Shown here one piece after another: positions 1-4,966 of a stretch of DNA of 5,100 bases; position 1 is the first letter of the stretch; each line of letters begins with the position of its first letter. The notes below the pieces were generated by a model that saw only the letters and a list, made by a program, of their open reading frames with translations, was not told where the DNA came from and did no database searches. The stretch is taken from NCBI GenBank assembly GCA_029098085.1, contig JAQXNQ010000151.1, forward strand, positions 1-5,100. The letters run 5' to 3'. This DNA is from Oscillospiraceae bacterium. Lineage in GTDB: Bacteria > Bacillota > Clostridia > Oscillospirales > Ruminococcaceae. The position numbers and the translations under genes were made by a program.

Positions 1-406
1 CAGTCTGCTGCCCCAGGCGGATGTGGTGGCGCTGGCTCTGCCCAACAGCGCCGAGACGGCCGGTCTGATGGATGCCCGCCGGCTGTCCCTGATGAAGGAG
101 GGCGCGATTCTTGTCAACGTGGGCCGCGGCTCCGCCGTGGACACCGAGGCTCTCTGCGACGCGCTGGAGAGCGGACACCTGTCCGGCGCGGCGCTGGATG
201 TGACCGATCCCGAGCCGCTGCCTGCGGAACATCGGCTGTGGAGGATTCCCAGCGCCTTTATCACCCCTCATGTCTCCGGCGGCTATCATATGCGGGAGAC
301 CTATGAGGCCATCATGGATATCTGCATCCGGAACCTGAAGGCCTTCGCTTCGGGCGGGGAGCTGACCCATCTGGTGGACCGCGCCACCGGCTATATGAAA
401 AAATGA
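1..406 (+). CDS. D-2-hydroxyacid dehydrogenase, C-terminal part (5' end outside window)
   Basis: The reading frame is open from base 2 to the TGA at 404-406 and gives the last 134 residues of a protein whose family is usually 310-340 residues. It belongs to the NAD(P)-dependent D-2-hydroxyacid dehydrogenases, which interconvert 2-keto acids and D-2-hydroxy acids in the cytoplasm. The NAD-binding domain signature is visible: NVGRGS with the catalytic-site Arg (residue 42 of the fragment), the acidic DPEPLP with Glu71, and TPHVSG with the catalytic His90. The Arg-to-Glu distance of 29 residues and Glu-to-His distance of 19 fit the family. The tail, with VDRATGY near the end, returns to the catalytic domain, as expected for this fold. 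The substrate (glyoxylate, hydroxypyruvate, phosphoglycerate or another keto acid) cannot be told from this part. A GTG at base 23 is internal, not the start. A terminator follows at once, so this gene is transcriptionally separate from the transporter operon. Confidence 0.93.
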   Translation, partial: SLLPQADVVALALPNSAETAGLMDARRLSLMKEGAILVNVGRGSAVDTEALCDALESGHLSGAALDVTDPEPLPAEHRLWRIPSAFITPHVSGGYHMRETYEAIMDICIRNLKAFASGGELTHLVDRATGYMKK

Positions 407-417
407 CCTGTGCAAAG

Positions 418-456
418 AACGGGAACCGTCCTGCGGTGGACGGTTCCCGTTTTTTT
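418..456 (+). terminator. Intrinsic terminator of the dehydrogenase gene
   Basis: A perfect 14-bp stem (418-431 with 438-451; core CGGGAACCGTCC / GGACGGTTCCCG) closes a 6-nt loop, TGCGGT. A run of seven T (450-456) overlaps the base of the stem. It begins 12 nt after the stop codon, and geometry and strength are textbook. Confidence 0.95.
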
Positions 457-541
457 GGAAAATACAGGAAAAAGATCGAATGACTGCATTGTGAAACGGG
501 AGAAAAAGAGAATTAATAAAAAATCACTCCTAATTCCTCCG

Positions 542-573
542 AAAAAAGGGGCTTTGGGGTCAAAAAAAGCCCT
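542..573 (-). terminator. Terminator-like hairpin reading leftward
   Basis: On the minus strand, AGGGCTTT (573-566) pairs with AAAGCCCC (555-548) over 8 bp including one G-U pair. The loop is 10 nt and the stem is followed directly by six T (547-542). This is an acceptable intrinsic terminator shape, but no minus-strand gene is visible upstream of it, so it could end an unannotated RNA or be chance in an A-rich stretch. Confidence 0.4.
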
Positions 574-632
574 GTGCAGAAAAATGATGAACGAGCACAT
601 GAATGAATCGAGATTTTTTCCTGCAAATTTTA

Positions 633-661
633 TTGACAAGCAGGGAAGAAGATGGTATTGT
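633..661 (+). promoter_or_regulatory. Possible sigma-A promoter (upstream)
   Basis: A perfect TTGACA -35 box (633-638) is separated by 17 nt from TATTGT (656-661), which matches four of six -10 positions. The DNA just upstream is AT-rich, like an UP element. The predicted start is near 668, inside the dyad TTGTC-G-GACAA (666-676), which could be an operator. It would drive either a long alternative leader for the transporter operon or a short RNA. Confidence 0.45.
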
Positions 662-782
662 GTGGTTGTCGGACAAGGTGCGGCGCCGGTGAGCATAATG
701 GAGCAAAGGTTTCGGCCTCACGGTCTTTCCCGGGACAGCTGTCCGCTCGGAGAGGGCTGCGTGGGCGGAGATGGAGGGAAGG

Positions 783-803
783 GAAATTTTGCACGAAAAT
801 TTC
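783..803. promoter_or_regulatory. Perfect dyad with TTTTGCACGAAAA core, candidate operator
   Basis: GAAATTTT (783-790) and AAAATTTC (796-803) form a perfect 8-bp inverted repeat around GCACG. The inner 13 bases, TTTTGCACGAAAA (787-799), recur with one change at 881-893, exactly 94 bp downstream and just ahead of the operon promoter. The symmetry and repetition suggest a dimeric transcription factor site. The regulator is not identifiable. Confidence 0.45.
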
Positions 804-880
804 ATGAGAGTTTCAGAAAATCGTCTCTTCTCTATTCTGATTCTACAATTTTTTTCTTCAAAATAGAGAAAACAATTTGA

Positions 881-893
881 TTTTGCACAAAAA
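881..893. promoter_or_regulatory. Second TTTTGCAC box, abutting the operon promoter
   Basis: TTTTGCACAAAAA differs from the copy at 787-799 by one base and ends 5 nt before the -35 box at 899. This position is where activators, or a repressor forming a DNA loop, usually bind. The match of the flanks is weaker than at the first copy, so the symmetric arms are incomplete. Confidence 0.4.
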
Positions 894-898
894 TATGC

Positions 899-927
899 TT
901 GACAACTGGCTCCGAAAGCGCTATACT
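899..927 (+). promoter_or_regulatory. Main sigma-A promoter of the ABC transporter operon
   Basis: TTGACA (899-904), a 17-nt spacer and TATACT (922-927) make a near-consensus vegetative promoter, matching six of six and five of six positions. Transcription should start near 933-935, leaving a leader of about 235 nt before the GTG start of permease 1. The spacer and -10 carry a cre-like operator, described separately, so the promoter is strong but probably repressed by a LacI-family protein. Confidence 0.8.
913..926 (+). promoter_or_regulatory. cre-like / LacI-family operator in the promoter
   Basis: CGAAAGCGCTATAC matches 11 of 14 positions of the Bacillota catabolite-responsive element (TGWAAGCGYTWNCW), including the whole GAAAGCGCT core. 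It covers the 3' part of the spacer and most of the -10 box, so a bound CcpA or dedicated LacI-type repressor would block RNA polymerase. This fits a sugar transporter under catabolite or substrate control. Which LacI-family member binds cannot be decided from the sequence. Confidence 0.65.
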
Positions 928-933
928 TAGCAC

Positions 934-1167
934 GTCAGCAGGAGATCGGGCGAAACCGTCTCCTTGTTGGAATCGTTTCCGCATGGAGCGGAAAACCGGC
1001 TGTAAAAAGTTACCGGTTTGTATACGGCTTTTGTCTGGGCAGGATCGGACAAAAAAGGCCGTCCTCCCTGCCAGAGCAGAGGGGACAGCCGGAAAGAAGG
1101 AGCACGATCGTGCCTGTGTAAAAACCGGTGAGTTTTTACGCACTATCATTTAAGGAGATGTGGCGTA
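934..1167 (+). promoter_or_regulatory. Structured 5' leader of the transporter mRNA
   Basis: The leader contains consecutive stem-loops. These are GGAGA...TCTCC with an inner CGG/CCG (941-963), TTTCCGC/GCGGAAA (976-994), AAACCGG/CCGGTTT (993-1019) and TTTTGTC/GACAAAA (1029-1054). A 14-position imperfect stem with two mismatches (1057-1090), the palindrome GCACGATCGTGC (1102-1113) and TGTGTAAAAAC paired with GTTTTTACGCA (1115-1142) follow. The last hairpin ends 9 nt before the AAGGAG ribosome binding site. ACCGGTTT (1012-1019) can pair with AAACCGG (993-999) or, over 8 bp, with AAACCGGT (1122-1129). The second choice would break the hairpin next to the ribosome binding site. It matches no riboswitch class I recognise. 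Confidence 0.45.
1152..1157 (+). promoter_or_regulatory. Ribosome binding site of permease 1
   Basis: AAGGAG lies 10 nt before the GTG at 1168, a slightly long but workable spacing. It fixes GTG 1168 as the start. The ATG at 1158 and the ATG at 1175 are in other frames. Confidence 0.8.
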
Positions 1168-2085
1168 GTGAACAATGCAGCAGCGGCCCCTGTGGCCACA
1201 AAGAAGAAAAAGAGCCGGAATTTCTTCAGACAGAATCTGGCCGGTTACGCCCTTTGCGCGCCGATGCTTCTGGCAATCCTGATCTTTGTTCTGTATCCGA
1301 TGATCCAGGTGGTCATCTACAGCTTTCAGTCCACCAACGGCATTTCGGGCACCTGGAGGGGCTTTAAGAACTATCAGTGGGTTCTGACCGACTCGATGTT
1401 CTGGAATGCCGCCGGCAACACCCTGTACATGGCTGTGCTGGGCGTCATCATCGACGTGATTTTCTGCTTTGTCATCGCGTCTTTGATCAACTCCCTGAGC
1501 GTAGCGAAGAACTTCTTCAAGGGTCTGTACTTCCTGCCCAACGTTGTTTCTTCCGTTGCAGTGGCCATGCTGTTCAACTTCATTTTCTACCCCACTGAAA
1601 ACGGTATCCTGAACTACTTCCTGAGCCTGTTCGGCATCAGCCCCATCGGCTGGCTGGTCAACCCCAAGCTCGCCCGTTTCTCCATCGTCATCATGGGTCT
1701 GTGGCGCAGCATCGGCTATGACACCATCCTGTTCCTGGCCGGTCTGCAGTCCATCCCCGGCGAGATTTACGAGGCTGCCGCCATCGACGGCGCTTCCGGC
1801 CTTCAGAAGTGGTGGTACATCACCATCCCCAACATGAAGCCCACCTTCACCTTCATGATCATGATGCTGACCATCAGCACCCTGCGCCGCTTCGACGACG
1901 TCTGGATGATCGGCGGCTCCGCCGGCAACCCGGCAGGCAAGCTGGACACCATGGTTATGTACATCTTCCGAAACTCCTGGCTGTCCCGTGAGGTCGGCGT
2001 GGCCTCCGCAGCGGCAGTGGTTCTGTTCGTCATTACGATGACTCTGACCATTCTCAACAACTACGTCTTCAACCGCAACGACTGA
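1168..2085 (+). CDS. Carbohydrate ABC transporter permease 1 (CUT1, MalF/UgpA-like)
   Basis: This 305-residue integral membrane protein is one of two subunits forming the channel of a sugar importer. About six transmembrane segments can be read: near residues 27-52, 78-107, 119-141, 171-197, 227-242 and 276-300. A lysine-rich cytoplasmic N-terminus (KKKKSR) precedes the first. The cytoplasmic EAA loop that contacts the ATPase lies at residues 202-221. It fits the consensus exactly: EAA, Gly208, Ile218 and Pro221 with the right spacing. Length and layout match the MalF/UgpA/LacF class of the binding-protein-dependent permeases; the large extra N-terminal region of E. coli MalF is absent, as usual in Bacillota. 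Translation starts at GTG behind AAGGAG. It is the first gene of the operon and is followed after 43 nt by the partner permease. Substrate unknown. Confidence 0.93.
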   Translation: MNNAAAAPVATKKKKSRNFFRQNLAGYALCAPMLLAILIFVLYPMIQVVIYSFQSTNGISGTWRGFKNYQWVLTDSMFWNAAGNTLYMAVLGVIIDVIFCFVIASLINSLSVAKNFFKGLYFLPNVVSSVAVAMLFNFIFYPTENGILNYFLSLFGISPIGWLVNPKLARFSIVIMGLWRSIGYDTILFLAGLQSIPGEIYEAAAIDGASGLQKWWYITIPNMKPTFTFMIMMLTISTLRRFDDVWMIGGSAGNPAGKLDTMVMYIFRNSWLSREVGVASAAAVVLFVITMTLTILNNYVFNRND

Positions 2086-2128
2086 TCGCAGCCGTCATTT
2101 TACGACAGAAAAGAGAGTGTGATAGAAC

Positions 2129-3010
2129 ATGACAAAAGCTGCCCCCGCCAGGCCCAAAGGCACCACCAGCCTGAAAGGTGAGAAGCGTCTGAACCAGGCC
2201 CTCATCATCATCGTGCTGGCTCTTGGCACCCTGACCATGATCGTTCCCTTCTGGTGGATGATTTCCACCAGCTTCGACGGCGCCGTCACCGTAGACGACA
2301 TCCCGTTCCCGCCCCGTTTTTACCCGCTGATCCCCTCCACCAGAAACTATATGGTGGCCTTCTCCAACGTGCCCATGTTCAAGTACATCGGCAACTCGCT
2401 GATTGTGGCCGCGGGCAATATGCTCATCTCCATCTTCTCCGCCATCAGCTGCGGCTACGCCCTGTCCAAGATTCCCTTCAAGGGCCGGAGCCTGATCCTG
2501 ATGATCGCCCTTTCCACCATGATGGTTCCCGGTGAGGTCACCATGGTTTCCCGTTACTTCCTGTTCCAGAGACTGGGCCTGGTCAACTCCTACTGGGCGT
2601 TCTGGCTGCCGGCGTTTGCCTACGTTTTCGGCACCTTCTTCGCCAAGCAGTACATGGACTCCATTCCGGATTCGCTCCGTGAATCGGCCCTGATGGACGG
2701 CGCGGGAGAGCTGCGGATTGCCTTCCAGATCTTCATGCCGCTGTGCGGCGCGCTGGTGGCGACCCTGGCCGTGCTGCTGTTCCTGGGTTCCTGGAACGAT
2801 TTCATGTGGCCCATGATCATCCTGACCTCTCCCAAGAAATACACCCTGCAGGTAGGCGTTGCCCTGTTTGCCACCAACGGCGGCCTGAGCAAGCAGCCCG
2901 GCGTCCGGATGGCCAGCACCTGCATCTCCATCATTCCCATCCTGATTGTGTATCTGTTCCTCCAGCGCTACATCGTAGAGAGCATCGCCCTTTCCGGTGT
3001 CAAGCAGTAA
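2129..3010 (+). CDS. Carbohydrate ABC transporter permease 2 (CUT1, MalG/UgpE-like)
   Basis: This 293-residue membrane protein is the second channel subunit. Six hydrophobic segments are visible, near residues 24-46, 87-110, 119-140, 154-173, 205-221 and 262-280. The ATPase-docking EAA loop occupies residues 185-204, written ESALMDGAG with Gly191, Ile201 and Pro204 correctly spaced; Ser replaces the first Ala, a common variation. WNDFMWP (222-228) directly after the fifth segment and the C-terminal ALSGVKQ are typical of the MalG/UgpE branch and separate it from permease 1. The ATG at 2129 has a purine-rich but imperfect ribosome binding site (AAGAGAG, 2111-2117). This may make translation partly dependent on permease 1. 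It should pair with the upstream permease and an ATPase not encoded here. Confidence 0.93.
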   Translation: MTKAAPARPKGTTSLKGEKRLNQALIIIVLALGTLTMIVPFWWMISTSFDGAVTVDDIPFPPRFYPLIPSTRNYMVAFSNVPMFKYIGNSLIVAAGNMLISIFSAISCGYALSKIPFKGRSLILMIALSTMMVPGEVTMVSRYFLFQRLGLVNSYWAFWLPAFAYVFGTFFAKQYMDSIPDSLRESALMDGAGELRIAFQIFMPLCGALVATLAVLLFLGSWNDFMWPMIILTSPKKYTLQVGVALFATNGGLSKQPGVRMASTCISIIPILIVYLFLQRYIVESIALSGVKQ

Positions 3011-3025
3011 TCTATTCGGTTGGTT

Positions 3026-3052
3026 GACGGGGAAGCCAAGCCCTTCCCCGTC
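3026..3052 (+). promoter_or_regulatory. Intercistronic hairpin between permease 2 and the binding protein
   Basis: GACGGGGAAG (3026-3035) and CTTCCCCGTC (3043-3052) form a perfect 10-bp stem with a 7-nt loop. No T run follows, so it is unlikely to terminate transcription. A smaller stem, AGCACC/GGTGCT (3066-3082), follows. Hairpins here are known in maltose-type operons to protect or partition mRNA, allowing more binding protein than permease; this role is inferred. Confidence 0.6.
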
Positions 3053-3090
3053 TCAATATAACAACAGCACCCCTGCGGTGCTCTGCAAAT

Positions 3091-3096
3091 GAGGTG
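3091..3096 (+). promoter_or_regulatory. Ribosome binding site deciding the binding-protein start
   Basis: GAGGTG sits 6 nt before ATG 3103. The in-frame GTG at 3094 is inside this site, so ATG 3103 is the better start. Choosing GTG would add three residues (M-Y-K) with no ribosome binding site of their own. Confidence 0.75.
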
Positions 3097-3102
3097 TACA
3101 AA

Positions 3103-4518
3103 ATGACGAAAAAGGCATTAACTCTGGCTCTGGCCGCGGCAATGGCTGTTTCTGCTGTCATGACCGGCTGTGGTTCCAACGGTGGTTCCGGCGGAAAAGG
3201 CACCGATCTTTCCAAGGGCCTGAAGGCTGTCAGCGATCTGAAGTGCAAATCCAACTTTGTGATCTCCATCTGCGGCGCGACTCTGGAAGATGGTATCAAC
3301 AGCACCACCGGTCAGCCTGCTGAAGGTCTGAACACTCTGGCCAAGAACCAGATGAAGGAAAAGTTCCCTCAGGTCGACGTTGAGTTCGTCTCCGTTCCCT
3401 GGGATAACGCTTCCGCCAAGATGCAGACCATCCTGATGTCCGGCGGTACCGACCTGTTCACTCAGGGCGGCGCTTTCCAGCCCGAGTACTACAAAGAGGG
3501 TCTGAGCCAGGATCTGACTCCCTTCCTGGAAGCTGATACCGAGTTCAAGTACGAGGATAACTTCCCCGCCAACTTCCGCACCCATCAGAACTGCACTTCC
3601 TACGACGGCAAAGCCCTTCTGACCCTGCCCTGGGCCGTTGGCTACCGCCTGATCATTTACGATGCCGAGATCTTCGATCAGTGGGGCGTGGAATACCTGT
3701 CCGATACTCCCACTCCTGAAGAGGTTCTGGAGAAGGCTGCCAAGATGACCGGCACCAACCCTGTGACCGGCAAGCAGAACTACGGCCTGTGGTACTCTGC
3801 CAACACCCTGAACATGAGCTATCTGATCCCCCTGTGCGAATACTACGGCGCTACCGAGTGCACCGGTTCCTGGGATGATCAGGCCAACCTGCAGTGGTCC
3901 ATGGACACCGACGAGTACGCCAAGGCTGTTCAGTGGCTGATCGACGCTGCTGAGTACGTTCCCGATGCTGCCACCACCGGCGGCGGCGCTGAGATGTTCG
4001 GTACTGCCGACAACGATATCGCCATCGCATTGGATCAGAATGGCGGCAAGATGACTGCTCTGATCACCCAGGATCCCAGTCAGAAGGATTACCTGACCGG
4101 CAAGTTCATTCCCACCATGCACTTCGGCAAGAACGGCGGCAACTGGACTCCCTGCGACGGCATGGGCATGGCTTCCCAGCTGGAAGGCGACGACGCTCAG
4201 ATGGCTTGGCATCTGCTCAAGTACATGACCTGCGACGCTGCTCAGTGGCAGGAAGACAACTGGGGCCCCGCTATGTCTCCCAACCTGGGTGTACAGGCTG
4301 GCTTCCCCGACTGGGATATCTGGCGCAAGAAGAATGCTGAGGTTGCTGCTCAGGCCACTCATCCCGGCTACGAGATCAACCCCTTCTTCCAGGCTACCAT
4401 CCAGCCCACCCTGGCTTCCATGATGTCCAAGGCCATCGCCGGCGAGACCGTCGATGTGAAGGCTGAACTGGCCGATCTGAACAAGAAGGCTCAGGACTGG
4501 TCCGCCAGCAAGAAATAA
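3103..4518 (+). CDS. Extracellular sugar-binding lipoprotein of the ABC transporter (family 1 SBP)
   Basis: This 471-residue protein captures the solute outside the cell and delivers it to the permease pair. The N-terminus is a lipoprotein signal peptide: MTKK, a hydrophobic stretch to about residue 20, then the lipobox MTGC with Cys23 as the lipid-bearing residue, followed by a Gly/Ser-rich linker. The mature part has features of family 1 solute-binding proteins. These include a VEFVSVPWDN segment, repeated-sampling helix AKMQTILMSGG then DLFTQGG, LPWAVGYRLIIYD at about 175-187 forming the lobe crossover, and a C-terminal helix region rich in Ala and Lys. It is somewhat longer than the usual 400-450 residues. 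Aromatic residues are abundant (many Trp and Tyr), which suits a carbohydrate ligand, but the ligand is not determinable. It is the last gene of the operon, 92 nt after permease 2. Confidence 0.93.
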   Translation: MTKKALTLALAAAMAVSAVMTGCGSNGGSGGKGTDLSKGLKAVSDLKCKSNFVISICGATLEDGINSTTGQPAEGLNTLAKNQMKEKFPQVDVEFVSVPWDNASAKMQTILMSGGTDLFTQGGAFQPEYYKEGLSQDLTPFLEADTEFKYEDNFPANFRTHQNCTSYDGKALLTLPWAVGYRLIIYDAEIFDQWGVEYLSDTPTPEEVLEKAAKMTGTNPVTGKQNYGLWYSANTLNMSYLIPLCEYYGATECTGSWDDQANLQWSMDTDEYAKAVQWLIDAAEYVPDAATTGGGAEMFGTADNDIAIALDQNGGKMTALITQDPSQKDYLTGKFIPTMHFGKNGGNWTPCDGMGMASQLEGDDAQMAWHLLKYMTCDAAQWQEDNWGPAMSPNLGVQAGFPDWDIWRKKNAEVAAQATHPGYEINPFFQATIQPTLASMMSKAIAGETVDVKAELADLNKKAQDWSASKK

Positions 4519-4555
4519 GGACTGACTGCCGGTTCCCGTATGAACAGGCAATAGG

Positions 4556-4584
4556 AAACGCCGCTCCGAAAGGGGCGGCGTTTT
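4556..4584 (+). terminator. Intrinsic terminator of the transporter operon
   Basis: AAACGCCGCTCC (4556-4567) pairs with GGGGCGGCGTTT (4572-4583) over 12 bp with one G-U pair, closed by a GAAA tetraloop of the GNRA type. The T run is short (4581-4584) and begins inside the stem. The position, 37 nt after the stop codon, supports the call. Confidence 0.85.
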
Positions 4585-4682
4585 GGCGTGTCGGGAAAGT
4601 GGTTTTCAAAAAAAGTTGCACAAAGAGCGAGAAAAGTGTATGCCCGCTGGAAGCGGGCATGGGGGTCTCTGAGGGGAATCTT

Positions 4683-4705
4683 GCGGCCTGCGGGCCGCGC
4701 TTTTT
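4683..4705 (+). terminator. Possible second, back-up terminator
   Basis: GCGGCC (4683-4688) and GGCCGC (4693-4698) form a perfect 6-bp GC stem capped by C(TGCG)G, a UNCG-class tetraloop that is unusually stable in RNA. Five T (4701-4705) follow two bases later. It could catch read-through from the operon terminator about 100 bases upstream. Confidence 0.5.
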
Positions 4706-4859
4706 AGTATTTATTGTCCGCGCCGGGCGCGGAGGAGCAGGATTTCGCGCTCTGCGGAGCGCGACCGGGCTCTGCCCTGGACCCGCGATTTTTTGAAAAA
4801 AATCGAGTAAAACTTTATTTGTGCAATCTGTCGATGAGTGTTATGTTTATCGACACGCT

Positions 4860-4885
4860 GACCCGCCCTCTGCGGAGGGCGGGTC
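4860..4885. terminator. Strong hairpin between convergent genes, terminator-like without T run
   Basis: GACCCGCCCTC (4860-4870) and GAGGGCGGGTC (4875-4885) form a perfect 11-bp stem with a C(TGCG)G tetraloop. Neither strand has a T run at its exit, so it is not a standard intrinsic terminator. It is the strongest hairpin downstream of the minus-strand gene and may protect that transcript's 3' end or act as a barrier between the two convergent units. Confidence 0.4.
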
Positions 4886-4966
4886 TGACAAACGGAGAGA
4901 ATCCGCTGAAGGATGTACTGTCTGCCGGTTTTTTGGGGGCGCACAGTGCCGTATGCCCGACGCCGC

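Larger units (their letters stand above)
457..898. other. Non-coding regulatory interval upstream of the transporter operon
   Basis: About 440 bases lie between the dehydrogenase terminator and the operon promoter. The region is AT-rich with long A and T runs. The frames that stay open here have no ribosome binding site, lack the G/C third-position bias of the neighbouring genes and give low-complexity peptides, so I call no gene. It contains a minus-strand terminator-like hairpin (542-573), a possible promoter (633-661) with a dyad at its predicted start (666-676), and the 12-bp palindrome GGACAGCTGTCC (733-744). It also has a dyad at 783-803, a 9-bp inverted repeat (TTCTCTATT 828-836 with AATAGAGAA 862-870) and a second copy of the 783-803 core at 881-893. 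Confidence 0.7.
4586..4966. repeat. Non-coding interval with an array of GC-rich hairpins (REP-like)
   Basis: No gene is supported in these 380 bases. They hold a run of dyads. These are ATGCCCGC/GCGGGCAT (4640-4660), GCGGCC/GGCCGC (4683-4698), CCGCG/CGCGG (4718-4732) and TCGCGCTC/GAGCGCGA (4745-4764). Further along are GGGC/GCCC (4767-4777), the AT-rich CGATTTTT/AAAAATCG (4786-4805), TGTCGAT/ATCGACA (4829-4855) and an 11-bp stem (4860-4885). The ten bases CTCTGCGGAG occur at both 4750-4759 and 4868-4877. TTGCACAAA (4616-4624) and its inverted copy (4818-4826) bracket most of the array. This resembles repetitive extragenic palindromes or a degenerate miniature element between convergent genes; the identity is inferred. 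Confidence 0.5.

Noticed and set aside
820..875. The T run at 849-855 as part of a plus-strand terminator
   Set aside because: No stable stem precedes the T run; the 9-bp inverted repeat around it has a 25-base AT-rich spacer containing the T run itself.
410..880. A 156-codon plus-strand frame across the upstream intergenic region
   Set aside because: It begins within the dehydrogenase terminator, lacks a ribosome binding site and codon bias, and its peptide has runs of Lys and Phe from A/T tracts.
983..1153. A 56-codon frame in the operon leader, starting ATG 983 and ending inside the permease ribosome binding site
   Set aside because: There is no ribosome binding site before the ATG, which sits in a hairpin loop. 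Its codons (TTA, ATA, AGA) differ from the neighbouring genes. The hairpins explain the sequence better, although the stop overlapping AAGGAG is suggestive of a leader peptide.
3024..3062. A possible internal promoter for the binding-protein gene (TTGACG ... TATAAC)
   Set aside because: The boxes are good individually but 27 nt apart, and the 10-bp hairpin fills the gap. With correct spacing the -35 would be AGCCAA, a poor match.
3118..4551. A 477-codon open frame antisense to the binding-protein gene
   Set aside because: It mirrors the sense gene's G/C-ending codon bias, has no ribosome binding site, and gives a low-complexity Gly/Leu/Val/Gln-rich peptide. The sense frame has a signal peptide, lipobox and family features.
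4616..4644. A possible promoter TTGCAC-17-TATGCC after the operon terminator
   Set aside because: Both boxes match weakly and no gene or clear transcript follows on the plus strand.
4819..4847. A possible promoter TTGTGC-17-TATGTT
   Set aside because: Three of six and four of six matches only, with no plus-strand gene downstream; the -10 lies in a dyad loop.
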